In this document: piece by piece, positions 1-9,760 of the stretch
How the letters are laid out: every line of letters begins with the position of its first letter
Position numbering within the stretch: the first letter of the stretch is position 1
DNA from: Sthenelais limicola
Taxonomy: Eukaryota > Annelida > Polychaeta > Phyllodocida > Sigalionidae
Direction of reading: 5' to 3'
NCBI GenBank assembly: GCA_942159475.1
Contig: OW804095.1
Span: 94,563,740-94,627,739, forward strand
Length of the DNA stretch: 64,000 nucleotides
The notes under the pieces: generated by a model
Database searches by the model: none
What the model saw: only the letters and a program-made list of their open reading frames with translations
Told to the model about the DNA's origin: nothing
Position numbers and translations under genes: made by a program

Positions 1-99
1 GATCTTGCTTAACCTTAATTTAGCCTCTGTCTACAGTGCAGTGTCACTGAAAATTCACTTATCTGCCTCGTATGTTACTATGATCCCTGTAGGCCTGCA

Positions 100-492
100 T
101 CACATCATTTGGGGATTATAAATGAGAGAAAGCCTATGACAACCATTGTAGCTAGATGTCAGAACTTGCAAATCAGTATCACTTCTGTGCTCGACAGGAG
201 CATGGTCAGAGGTAGCCCAGGAGTCACACTCTGTCATCTTTGCAAGGATAGTATGGGTTGGATTGTTATGCGTTCCTGTCAGAAACGTGCCTATATATAA
301 TTTGACTATGATTGATCGTTTTCTGAGTGTTCTACGACCAGTAGTTGCCAGTGGCAGGAATGGGCCCCTGCACATGGCCCCCTCTTGGGGCTGAATTTTG
401 TCAGCTCGCTGCAGGCTAATGATGGCGAGCATTGCCATATTGTTGTTGGAAGAGTCCACGTTCCCTTTAAAACCATATTCTGCCTTGTTGCC
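100..492 (-). pseudogene. Possible immunoglobulin V-like domain fragment
   Basis: A minus-strand frame of about 130 codons is open here, ending at a stop at 100-102, with no clear start codon at its upstream end. In the first third, the residues GFKGNVDSSNNNMAMLAI followed by SLQRAD resemble the D-E-F strand signature of Ig V domains (FxGRV..S.NNM..L.I..LQ.AD.G.Y.C); an AMC triplet follows where the F-strand cysteine would lie, but the usual glycine-tyrosine spacing is lost. The N-terminal half with the first cysteine and tryptophan was not found next to it. This could be one exon half of an Ig-superfamily gene or a decayed copy, or a coincidence. The overlapping frames (109-300 plus, 306-512 minus) are shadows. 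Confidence 0.2.
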
Positions 493-639
493 TTATGCAA
501 TTTGATTGCCAATATTTTCTTTATTAGTTCAAGGTTACTTTGTGTCTTGAATGCAAAGGGATGAGATCGCGAATGCTTGTAGAAGTGTTGAAGTCAGTGC
601 ACGATCGTGGCTTAATTGAACTTTCTCATTATTCTCAAA

Positions 640-1780
640 TAGGGGCCACCTAGCTTAGAGTTTGGGGCCCAAGGGAGATACTTCTATTGACATTGGGAAT
701 GAACAATCAACCATCATCTCGCTCCTAAACGAGCGGGGGATTATGAGCAATGCGTATATAACCAGTGTCGCCTCCTACATCCGGAGTGTATCGCGCCATC
801 TTGCGGTATTCAGTATTTATGGAAAGGATGATGGTATTATCTGTAAGCAATGGGAAAAGCCAGTCCCAATAATGATATGAAGCCAATGCGACCTAAAAGG
901 GTCGACCCGACTGCTGATGAGTTCTATGATGGGAAACGACCTGCTAAACCGTAGAGATGGCCGCCAGTAGATAAAACGCATGAACCAGATAAGGAAGACC
1001 ATCTACTGATATCAATAAATTCACCGGATCCCCTTTCAAAAGTCCAGCTGCATCTAATCAAGATATATCGATCAATAAAAGCTCAATACCGTGATGATGA
1101 CATGTTCAGGAGATTAGAGTCAAGAGGAACAGTCTTGCCTCCGGATCGATGAGTCGGTCTGCCATTCGTCCTATTTGTACACAAAGATCATCAAGCTATT
1201 GTAAATGTACAACCTTCAGGACTAATGGTATTGCTGCAGTCCAAGGTCCAATGCTGAACCCACCCACAATGGTCTCTGCTGCATGCCCAGGATCCAAATG
1301 TGCCATACTCGTTGCAATTGAATTAGGCAATCAGTTAGCACTTGATGTCTGTGCCACAGTAGCTGATCCATACAAATGGCCGCCGGAAATGGCCGTGATC
1401 TCTGACTGTGCATGACAGTCACGATTCTTAGATACATGTAGTCGTTGGGTTGCTGGCATGGCTGCTATTACTCCTATGGCAAGATAGCTTAAGCTGTAAT
1501 CCCTTGTCCACCAGGGCATTAAATCGAGGGAGCACATGGCCCTCCTAGCACAAGTTTGTTTCATAGCTGAGCAATGCCACTATTATCGATGAAGACTATA
1601 TATGAGTGTGAATATATTATTATAGTGATCATTAGCGATGTGGTATCCACATATAATGAAGTTATTTGCAGAAAAAGAATAGAAGATGTGGCTTTGGAGG
1701 AAGGTCAACCTAAATTAGGACACGAATTGTCATTGAAGTCAGCAAAGGGTGGGTCTAGATTGGTGCAAAGCATGTAAGTC
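640..1780 (+). pseudogene. Broken coding-like block, family not recognised
   Basis: Three plus-strand open segments follow each other in different frames: about 662-877 (no good start codon), about 878-1240 (interrupted by stops near 952 and 1149), and 1239-1415 (ending in ...WPPEMAVISDCA). Base composition is more balanced than in the surrounding AT-rich DNA and the residue mix is protein-like (for example DPLSKVQLHLIKIYRSIKAQ in the second segment). I recognise no domain. The picture fits an old gene copy broken by frameshifts and stops: a captured gene, a large mobile element or an integrated viral sequence. Chance open frames are also possible. Confidence 0.25.
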
Positions 1781-2103
1781 ATTAATGCTGCCGCGGACTA
1801 CATCAAAAGGGAGGATCAAAAGTACCAAGGGCACAAGGTGCGTTGAGTCGTGGGATATTGAGTAGAATAAACCTGATCTCTCTTTCCCCTACAACTAAGG
1901 GCCTAGATCTGTGAATAAGCTCCTGAATATTTCATTCAATGCTTTGAAAATGATCTCCTTTGAGGAGAAAATAACGCCAAATGTGGGGAGCTAAGATATG
2001 GTGTTATTGTACATCTATTATTGTAACTATAATCAAGTAATGGTGGAGCCTTTAGCCATTTTGATCCATTTGTTGTATTCTATAAATTCCTCGTGACATA
2101 AAA

Positions 2104-2815
2104 TCATATGTGTACTTTGGCTGATGCTTCAGGATGATTGTCCTCAACATTATTTGTTTGGCTCACTCGTACAACACCAAGAGCCATTTCTATAAAACGA
2201 TATAGTAGCTCGTCAGTGCTATCATGCCCAAAATTGTACTCATAAGAGGCCACTAGTGGTAGCTTTTCAGGTACGCCCAAATCGGAACTGACTTCCATGA
2301 GAGTTGCTCTGACTGGTTCTGTATAAGCACAATGTAGTATCGTGCTTGGAACTACTTGATATGAACTCTTGATTCATCTCAATGCACCGTAGAGATGGTA
2401 TAGCTGCTATAGAACATTTCCAATCGCAGAAAGCCGGTGCCAAATGTAGCCCAGGTTTACATGGCATGCTAGTAAAGAAATAATTGGGATGATCTCTCAT
2501 TTGATTGGTAGGTCGCATGGCAGCAACAATTACTTCTTTATTGCTCATTTTCCATGCGACTTGCTCTATGCGCTGGGTTGTCATGAGGGGCATGTGAAGA
2601 GAAAGGTATTGCGATGACTTAGAAATATACAGATATTGTGATTGTCCAACACGAATTCCACTCAATGGGTGCGGCCATACTTTTAGCGCTGGGGCCCATA
2701 TGGTAAGCCATGTAATAGCAATCACAAAGCGATGCATGGAGACAGAGAACAATATTATTGAGAGGGAAATGCAATTTGCATGTAGACTTGGATCTTTTCT
2801 CCTAGCTTCACTCAC
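2104..2815 (-). pseudogene. Broken coding-like block on the opposite strand
   Basis: A 182-codon open frame (2267-2815, ATG start) is the longest in the window. Near 2280-2298 a second minus frame takes over (2104-2298, residues including LVASYEYNFGHDSTDELLYR), as if one frameshift separates two parts of a single former protein. No signal peptide, motif or known domain was recognised. Together with the plus-strand block at 640-1780 it forms a 2.2 kb stretch of unusual composition, with two convergent broken frames. Confidence 0.25.
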
Positions 2816-2939
2816 GAACTATGAGCGCCGACAGCAGCTGCTCCCACAAGTGTTGTGTCATATGCACGAGATCTCATGTTTTAAGCATATATGTTTGTCT
2901 TTGTCATACTTCTGGAGGTCTTCCACTGACTGACGCCCA

Positions 2940-3880
2940 CAATTCTGAAACAGGGGCCTTTAACACCAGTCAAAACTAATACAGAAACTATAGATCAATT
3001 CGATAATTCATCAAGAACACTGACTACTCCAACACTGTTGTATTTAGTAAAACATATATGAACTTATAATAGCACTTCTACTGTCTTATATTATACTTAA
3101 ATCAGTTAGTATAACGTTCTAGTTTAAGCTTGCTTTAACATTTAAGCACGATTGACCATTACGAGGCCAATTGTTTACGAATGTGTAACCAATTTAAGCA
3201 AGAATATTGAATTTGAGACATAATCGCGATCGCCACTTTTAGAGCTAAAATGATCGCTCCATTTCTCTGACAGCCATGGTCGTCGATATGATCGCTGAGA
3301 AAAACGGGTCATTATCGTTTTTTTATTGCGGAGCTATATCATCGCTATTTTATTTCGTCAGGGCAATTTCAGCAACACGCCAATGACCCATCAACGCTTT
3401 ACATTATGTGGAAGGTAAACATTATTATGACTGTCAGCATTTCCTTCAGTGATTGGTGACATAATAATCATGTCGTTTACATGCAATAATGTAACCTATG
3501 ATATAATCAGAGGGATGTCCCTCGGGACCGTAAGTTATCATATTAGTGAGCATCATGGAAGCCATGAATAATGAATAATTTCAATTTTCGAACCTGTCTG
3601 TCCTGTAACTTTGAAAATGGCTGACAATAATTATAGGTTCCCCACTTGCCTTGCGATAATGAATGATTGTCTTATATAGATAGCAAAATGGGGCAGGGAT
3701 ATTTTCCATGTTAGGCATGTAGCCTACTGAGTTGTTGTGTTAGTGAAAATCAATTATCCCATCCAAGTCAGATTATGGGATTGGCGTTTTTTTAAACAAG
3801 AAATTTTGGTTTTGACCAAGGAAAAAAGTCGTTCCCCCTGATAGATCTCCCACTCTAGATCCAAACCCTCAGATCAGATA
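2940..3880. other. AT-rich non-coding stretch
   Basis: No reading frame of note. Between about 3220 and 3350 the word GATCGC or its variants recurs several times (at about 3228, 3250, 3290 and 3334), which may be the remains of a short motif-rich repeat. The rest shows nothing I can support. Confidence 0.4.
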
Positions 3881-3881
3881 A

Positions 3882-4060
3882 GAATGGTATGTCAGGCTAC
3901 TTCGTAATCGGTATCCCTGCCTAGAACTCGGCGTTTGAATGGGAATATAATGACATTTTGCGGTCTTAATGGAATTATAATGGCAATTTGCAGTTTGAAG
4001 CGAGAAGCTTTCCCTTCGCTGGAAGGGACTTTCTCAACTTTGGGCCTAGACCGCTCCCTC
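3882..4060 (+). repeat. Dispersed repeat, copy 1 (partner at 10998-11155)
   Basis: The words AGATAAGAATGGTAT, AATGGAATTATAATGGCA, GGAGCGAGA-like and GGGACT..CTCAACT..GGCTAGAC occur in the same order and spacing at about 10998-11155. The two copies are diverged and about 7.1 kb apart in the same orientation. The minus-strand 108-codon frame 3892-4218 that crosses this copy takes its C-terminal half from the repeat and is therefore not a gene call. Confidence 0.55.
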
Positions 4061-4606
4061 AAAAAAGAGCCTAAAAAAGCCCCGTGAAGTGCGTTAACGT
4101 TGCGTAATGCACATGCAGACCTTTTAAATTGTTTCAAAACATTTTTTGTTGTTGACAAATGTGATGTGTCACACGAAGATGAGTCATAAGTCCCAAAAGA
4201 TGGATTTTGAAATACCATCAGATTTTAAATACACAGAAAAAAATGTGGGTTAGAAAGTTAGTCAAAAGGTCGAAGATTTTAAGAAAAACTTAGTCTTTTT
4301 GACTGTGCTTATTTGTCCGAAGTTTCTAACCCTTTTTTTGTCTAACCATAGGCCGATTGACTAACTTTGTTGAGAAAGGTTAGCTTTTTTGACTAGGGGT
4401 TGGCGAAAATATTTCAGCAGGTCCCTTCCAAATTTTACTACAGATTTGAGCACTGATGCAAAGCACTATTCCCTAATATATACAATTACATTAAATCCCA
4501 GTTATATGGCAAGAAAAGGCCAATATGATTTTCTACAGAAAAAGTTGCCTTCTGCCGTTCTGACGGAGAGATAAATTCTGAAATCAGGTATTTTTAAAAC
4601 CAACAG

Positions 4607-4612
4607 TTTATT
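4607..4612 (-). terminator. Candidate poly(A) signal AATAAA (minus strand)
   Basis: AATAAA read on the minus strand, followed on that strand by CTGTTGGTTTT, a typical downstream GT-rich element. It would end the mini-gene inside the TA-flanked element, before its left terminal repeat. Confidence 0.3.
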
Positions 4613-4726
4613 CAAATACATAGGCAAATACAGGATTGCAGTTCGCTAGTGAAAACATCACCACATTCATGACGACTATTAAACTAGTCACTTCTAATAA
4701 ATTAGTTTAGAATAGAGATCTTTATA

Positions 4727-4874
4727 TTATCCGTATTGAATAAACAAACAGCCTTGTAAACACATAAAGCTATCAAATTTCAAACCTGTCAGTGACTCAT
4801 TAGCTCTAACAATCTGTGTGTGCTCCAAGTCAACGTGAATGGTTGTAAGAAATCCTGGTGTTCCATTAGTTGTC
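4727..4874 (-). CDS. Candidate terminal exon of the small minus-strand gene
   Basis: An acceptor (TTATTCTACTTACAG) ends at 4875. The exon frame reads TNGTPGFLTTIHVDLEHTQI and continues about 28 residues to a TAA at 4729-4727. A minus-strand AATAAA lies at 4612-4607, about 115 bp past the stop, followed by a GT-rich stretch, so a 3' end near 4590 is plausible. Joining to the 5046-5125 exon in frame needs the less usual donor at 5043 (GTGTAG) two bases further on. The family is unknown. Confidence 0.3.
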
Positions 4875-5045
4875 CTGTAAGTAGAATAAAATATAAGAAT
4901 TAGGTTTCAGAAAGGAATCGCTCTGGTATGCAGGTTAACAGACGTAACTCTGTTCAATATTCATAATTATTGGAAATATACTTTTTTTTTAAATTCAAAT
5001 AATATTGCCTTATTGTATACCCTCCAGCGGAAAAAATCTACACAC

Positions 5046-5125
5046 CTGTGATTTAATGAAGAAGTCCTCCAGGCTTTTCTTTAAAAGTGCTGCCAACCCA
5101 AAAATGGCTGCGTAACGAAGTACAG
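5046..5125 (-). CDS. Candidate internal exon, hydrophobic helix-like peptide
   Basis: An acceptor with a pyrimidine-rich tract (TTAATTTCCAG) ends at 5126 and a donor CAG|GTGTGT follows at 5045. One of the three frames of the 80-bp segment is fully open and reads VLRYAAIFGLAALLKKSLED followed by six more residues, like an amphipathic or hydrophobic helix. It needs one base from the preceding exon. Whether it is translated is not known, since the upstream exon candidate at 5883-5965 leaves two bases instead of one. Confidence 0.3.
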
Positions 5126-5882
5126 CTGGAAATTAAGATAACAAATTCAAACAAACTGGATATCTCTAGATATGGTAAATTCCACCGTTGGGGAGAACTC
5201 ACCCAAAACTTTGCAGAAAATTCAAACTTTTCAGATTCTTGAAATACAATTTAATTCATATGGTACATAGGTATGGTAGCCCAGGGTGCATCCTGAAAAT
5301 CTGGTAAGGCTACTCCCATTTTTAAGAAAATAATCGACCCCTAAGGTTAACACTAGCCGGAATCCCCATAGGGAAAAGAATGATTATTATAGAAATATAA
5401 GCAGAATAGATTTTATTTTCATTGTTGTTAAAATTTGGATGTACAATTCATGTGACGTTTTTGAGAAATTTTGATTTCATCGACTTTTTCAATTATTACA
5501 GTGCAATATATCAATCTATTAAATCACTTCAAAAAGATTTGGAAACTTCGGAAATTTAAAAAAAAAATGTGAAAAGGGGAAAATCTAATTTTCTGCCTAG
5601 TACCCCTGCCACCCCCGCCCCTGTGCCTGCCGCTGCCATCCCGGGATGATCACCCCTGCCCCCCTTCCACCCATGGCCATTTAGCTCCAAGAAATTTAGT
5701 TCCTGGTGGGCGATAATTAGGCAGCCATTGATACAAAACAAAAACGTATATTTTCATTTCATTTCATTGCAAAAGGGAAAAAAGAAGTATGTATCCTTCA
5801 TTCCCATACCTTGTTCTGTGTATGGATACAAGTTTTATGGACGGATGGCAAATAAGAAGTCTAGATAATTTGGATTACTTAC

Positions 5883-5965
5883 ATGGAACTTTCTGTTGGC
5901 GATTGACCTCCATCTTCTTCCATGCTGGCAGTTAATTTCCAAAAAGGCCACTTGGTGGCGCACAT
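5883..5965 (-). CDS. Candidate first exon of a small minus-strand gene inside the element
   Basis: An ATG at 5965 opens a frame with a second in-frame ATG at 5923 (MEEDGGQSPTESS...). It runs into a consensus donor GTAAGT at 5882-5877, leaving two bases in the last codon. The segment lies just inside the right terminal repeat of the 4232-6099 element. No known domain. The phase does not fit directly to the next good exon candidate (5046-5125), so a linking exon is missing or mutated. The best intermediate (after the acceptor TTTTCAG near 5292, before the donor GTGAGT near 5200) contains stops. It may therefore be a decayed gene. Confidence 0.3.
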
Positions 5966-6274
5966 AGTGGTCGGGTTGTCTAACCCCCTTAGAAACTTAG
6001 ACAATTTTGACTACCCCAACTCAGAAACTTAGACAAATTTGACTACCCCACGTTTTGACTAAGATTTTCCTGAAATGACTAACCTTTTTTTTTTCTGTGT
6101 ACTGGAGAAAAATACAAAAAATTATACATTCCCTGGAAGAGGAAATTGTTTTCTTCATGATAAAACAAAAATAAAAAGAATTGCATAATTTGCACTGACA
6201 CAGTAAACGACAGAATGAAGGAAGGTATGATGTTATCTAAATGTCCAGAAAATAATACCTAGTATAAAAACATC

Positions 6275-6515
6275 CCCGATTTCAAAATGAAATCCTGGGA
6301 CTCTGTGGGAGCCCACATCGGGCTTCAAATCGGGTATGTGTGGGCTTAGTACAGCCGATTTCAGTTTGGGGAGAGGTCCGGAGACAAAATACTATAATCG
6401 GGAGTCAAATTGGCTCTGTGTGGGCCAAAAAATACGCCCGATTTCACAGACAACTCCTAGGATTTCAGTTCCGATTGGTCGGTGCACCCTAAATCGGGCT
6501 ATTTTTTAAATCGGG
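6275..6515. repeat. ATCGGG/CCCGAT motif-cluster repeat
   Basis: Seven exact copies of ATCGGG or its complement lie at 6275-6280, 6317-6322, 6329-6334, 6397-6402, 6437-6442, 6493-6498 and 6510-6515, on both strands, with looser copies at about 6354 and 6470. Words such as GCCCACA, TGTGTGGGC and ATTTCA alternate with them. This subterminal motif density is typical of the ends of non-autonomous DNA transposons, but clean terminal repeats and target duplications could not be fixed. Confidence 0.4.
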
Positions 6516-6539
6516 TTTTGTGTGTGCGGGGTTTAAATT

Positions 6540-8300
6540 AGAAGACGTTACAATGTGTAGGTCCTACATTCTTGCGTCCAGCTGGTCGGCATTGCATGGG
6601 TAGGCTATTGACAAAACAATAGGCCTATACTTACCCTCCCATCTCCCTTACACCAATATTGATGAAAATAATATCTATAGGAAAGGAGGGACTGTTTATT
6701 CCAAACTACTACTATTTTGATATGTTCTGTGTAGAAATAGCAGTTTTCAACTCATTTCTGCCGATCTGCTCAGTCGACGTAGGCCTATTTTGTAAAATTA
6801 TTGTTTACTTTGATAAGTAGGCCTAACTAAACTGGACCAAAGGCGGTTGTACCGCCTTCGGCGGGGAAAACCTTAAATAATTGTTAGCCGACATATATAG
6901 AATATTTCAATAGTAATTTATTAGTATAGGAGACGTCACGCTGCAATCTGAGATTATACTAATTAATAGACGTGGCAATATAGGTAGCTCATTTCACCTT
7001 CCTAGAACTAGAGTCTCTATAATATTGCTTTTCTGTCACGTAATGCCTATATCACACTATGGGGTCCATAAGTGTAATTTATTATAATTAAAAAGATCTG
7101 ACTTTTGTTACTTTCATTCAAGAAAAATGCTAGAAAATTATCAAACCTAACAAAATAAAATAATGTTTAATGTATCAAATTCATAAATAGTATCTAATAT
7201 TGAAAACTGGTATTTTATTTCACTATTCAGATATTTTTAGTTGGGTACATGTAGTGTCAGTGCATCGCAGAGCATGTTTGATATCCAAGGCAGAATATTT
7301 AAGCAGTAAATAATTATTATATTAATGATCAGAACTATTCAGATTTGATTTGTGGCCACGTTACGGCCATTCTTAGGTTAGGAAATGATCAAAAACATTT
7401 TACATGTCAATAATTGACGCGTCATAGAAGATCCATTGTGGATAGCAAGAGATCTACGATGAGGATGTCGTCAAATGTTATGCAGTGCAGCCTGTCTACA
7501 TCGCAGTTGGTTGTCTACTATAGTAACAAATACTATAGAATTCAATCGGGAATTTCTTTGGCTACCACTACTTAAGACAGGTCAAAACAGGTCAAAACAT
7601 TTAATAACGGCTTGTAGGTGAATGGACCCGTTGCATAATAAATCTTTACTTCAGATTGTCCTAAAATTATGCTATACCTCAATGCTAATTTTAATTTCTA
7701 TGGTAGAAATGTCCTACCTAAGCAAGGAAGACTAGCTTAGCAAGGAACATTTTAAGTAAAGATATCTTGTGCAACAGTCCCCTGAAGGGTTTGCACTTGA
7801 GATATATTTGTCCCCTGAGGGCCTTGCACGTCAGACAGAGCCAGGTCTTACGGACGGGGTTTTTCCACCTGTTTCACTGTCCTGGTAGACTCACCTGACC
7901 AGTGTAGCATAGACATGTCTTGGACTATTGGGAGTGAACATATTGTTTCTTGAATTGACCAGTCTGACTGCATTTCCATTTTATTGGTCTTAGAGATGTT
8001 ATTCTGACCACTGGCTTCTCATAATGCTCTACACCTGTTGAATCAATATCAAATAAGCCTTGATAAAAACATTGTAATGTCGCATTTCAGTTCTTTCTTT
8101 ATTTGCACAGCAACGTACCTCACATCCTTGTTTCTCTACATGTATACGTAGTTAGTGGAGTGTCTGTTGTAATATCAATTGCATGCCTCGCCCGACTATA
8201 CGCCCAATTAGGGTCAACTCATAGAAATCAAGCCAGTGTGATATTGGGCTTGTGATATGTGTATATTGATGTATCATATACCCATGGATCTTGTTTCTTT
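6540..8300. other. Non-coding stretch
   Basis: AT-rich, no coding frame. Small items only: a six-bp-stem palindrome GGCGGTTGTACCGCC at about 6842-6856, the near-direct pair CCCCTGAAGGGTTTGCAC / CCCCTGAGGGCCTTGCAC at about 7781 and 7812, and a doubled CAGGTCAAAA near 7577-7597. Nothing else is supported. Confidence 0.4.
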
Positions 8301-8310
8301 TAATTGTTGC

Positions 8311-8409
8311 TTCACATTGCTTTAGGCATCGTTTATCACTGAAGATAAACAGTCATCGTGAGTGGATCCCTAGCGTGTATACAATTATACATTATTGTTC
8401 AGGAAGTAC
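8311..8409 (+). repeat. Duplicated block A, copy 1
   Basis: This 99-bp block is identical by eye to 9537-9635 (offset 1226). It contains the hairpin-forming pair GTTTATC...GATAAAC. The absence of visible differences implies a recent duplication or conversion. Confidence 0.8.
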
Positions 8410-8506
8410 GAACAAGTTGTAGATCACCCATGAGCAGCATAGAATGCAAAGTCGAGAAGCCAAGGAAGTCCTTCGAAGCTTTTCTCCTTTATATATTAAC
8501 TCTTTG

Positions 8507-8633
8507 ACATTGAATTTTTCAAAGATAAAGGACCATCACATATATATAATATATGTGTATACTATATGTTGAAATGAGAGTTAAATGGAGATTATGTGTA
8601 GGATAGAGGACGAGAGTCTTTTCTCTTAGTGAA
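8507..8633 (+). repeat. Duplicated block B, copy 1
   Basis: This 127-bp block is identical by eye to 9634-9760 (offset 1127). In this copy, blocks A and B are separated by a 99-bp segment (about 8410-8508) that is missing from the second copy, where A and B are directly joined with a shared AC. Minus-strand frames crossing both copies (8519-8755 and 9646-9855) share their last 35 residues only because of the duplication and are not gene calls. Confidence 0.8.
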
Positions 8634-8684
8634 TATAATTGTCCTCGGCCTAAAGGCCTCGGACAATTATATTCACTAAGAGAA
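8621..8684. repeat. Fold-back palindrome, 31-bp arms
   Basis: The left arm 8621-8651 (TTCTCTTAGTGAATATAATT...) pairs with the right arm 8654-8684 with one two-base mismatch and a two-base centre (AA between GGCCT and AGGCC). The left arm overlaps the end of duplicated block B, and the identity between the duplicated copies stops inside this arm at 8633, so the palindrome sits on the duplication breakpoint. Confidence 0.75.
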
Positions 8685-9381
8685 CAGTCGAGTCCTCTAG
8701 CATGCTTATCCTCCAACTTCAATTGTTTGTTTATAATTGAAGTGACCAGATCCACCCACCCCCTACCACCCTACAACGATCACTGCCTCATCAGTGACCA
8801 GTATTCTCAACTTTGATTGTTTGTTTATTATTGGCCAATCCAGTCCCAATACACATTTGCCATTACCTCGAATTATTCACAATATACAACACCTTACACT
8901 TCCTACCACTGTTCTATATTGGTCTTCACCAACATATTTAATTGATTACCCCAATACAATTATTTGTTTATAATTATTGAGGAATTAATCAATTAAATAT
9001 CCCAATGCATAATTGCTGTGTCTTTACTATGACCATTTCAGTCACCAGACAGTTTTTCCACTCCTACTTTCAACTTTTCAACTCGTATCACAACTGCCAC
9101 CAACCTTTATCATAAAGGAGTTGCTTCAGCAGAATTCCTATTTAAAATGTGTTTATAACAAACCTCAAAATCAAATTCTAAATTTCTATTGATTAATTAT
9201 TTAGTTTTTCATTCCTCAGTTTTTAACTCAGTGTATAATCATAGTTATATAACTATACAAAATTCAAACTGGTTAAACAAGATATACTTCTCCCCACTAT
9301 CTACCATCATTGGACTCCTCCTGACTCATTTTCCTGTGACACATCACATTTTCTCTTTCAGGAATCATACTATGCTATATA
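8684..9381. other. AT-rich spacer between duplicated blocks
   Basis: No gene. The word TTGTTTGTTTAT(A/T)ATT recurs near 8723 and 8817, with a shorter variant (TTTGTTTATAATTATT) near 8962, giving a loose 95-140 bp periodicity. The rest shows nothing. Confidence 0.35.
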
Positions 9382-9520
9382 CAACAGATCCTATCTGAGC
9401 CTCTGTGGTGGAGTGGGTAGAGCCTTCAACTCTACTTGCCAGCCTATACTTATGTGAAAGGTCCTGGGTTCGAATCCAGGCCAATCCTAGTTCAAAATTA
9501 TTTGCAACAGATACCTGAGC
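9382..9520 (+). mobile_element. tRNA-derived short retroposon (SINE or tRNA pseudogene) with target duplications
   Basis: An A-box-like TGGTGGAGTGGG at about 9406-9417 and a perfect B-box GGTTCGAATCC at 9467-9477 lie in a T-arm that pairs fully (CCTGG/CCAGG). The 5' and 3' acceptor strands (about GCCTCTG and CCAATCC) do not pair, so this is not a functional tRNA. The unit is flanked by imperfect direct repeats CAACAGATCCTATCTGAGC (9382-9400) and CAACAGATACCTGAGC (9505-9520), which look like target-site duplications around an insertion of about 104 bp. There is no poly(A) tail. A retroposed tRNA-like SINE head is the best reading. Confidence 0.6.
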
Positions 9521-9536
9521 GGACTCTTTAATGAAA

Positions 9537-9760
9537 TTCACATTGCTTTAGGCATCGTTTATCACTGAAGATAAACAGTCATCGTGAGTGGATCCCTAGC
9601 GTGTATACAATTATACATTATTGTTCAGGAAGTACATTGAATTTTTCAAAGATAAAGGACCATCACATATATATAATATATGTGTATACTATATGTTGAA
9701 ATGAGAGTTAAATGGAGATTATGTGTAGGATAGAGGACGAGAGTCTTTTCTCTTAGTGAA
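9537..9760 (+). repeat. Duplicated blocks A and B, copy 2 (fused)
   Basis: Block A (9537-9635) and block B (9634-9760) are contiguous here, while the first copy at 8311-8633 has 99 bp between them. After 9760 the sequence becomes unrelated to copy 1, exactly where copy 1 enters its palindrome. Confidence 0.8.

Larger units (their letters stand above)
4232..6099. mobile_element. Inverted-repeat element with TA flanks (1.87 kb)
   Basis: The left end begins CACAGAAAAAAA at 4232 and the right end is its complement, ending at 6099. A TA dinucleotide flanks each side (4230-4231 and 6100-6101), as expected for a 2-bp TA target duplication. Beyond the outer dozen bases the arms diverge but keep shared words (GTTAGTC, CTTAGTC, GTCTAAGTTTCTAA) over roughly 120-140 bp; the right arm holds an internal direct duplication of AACTTAGACAA.TTTGACTACCCC. 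No transposase motif is visible. The interior holds exon-like segments on the minus strand (5883-5965, 5046-5125, 4727-4874), described separately. Alternatively the TA flanks are chance in AT-rich DNA and only the ends are repeats. Confidence 0.55.

Noticed and set aside
3892..4218. 108-codon minus-strand ORF with ATG
   Set aside because: Its C-terminal half is derived from the dispersed repeat shared with 10998-11155, where the frame is not kept.
5556..5741. Glycine/alanine-rich minus-strand ORF as an exon of the element gene
   Set aside because: Low-complexity C-rich DNA; the acceptor phase does not fit the first exon and no good donor follows.
9401..9488. Functional tRNA gene
   Set aside because: B-box and T-arm are good but the acceptor strands do not pair and the unit is flanked by target duplications.
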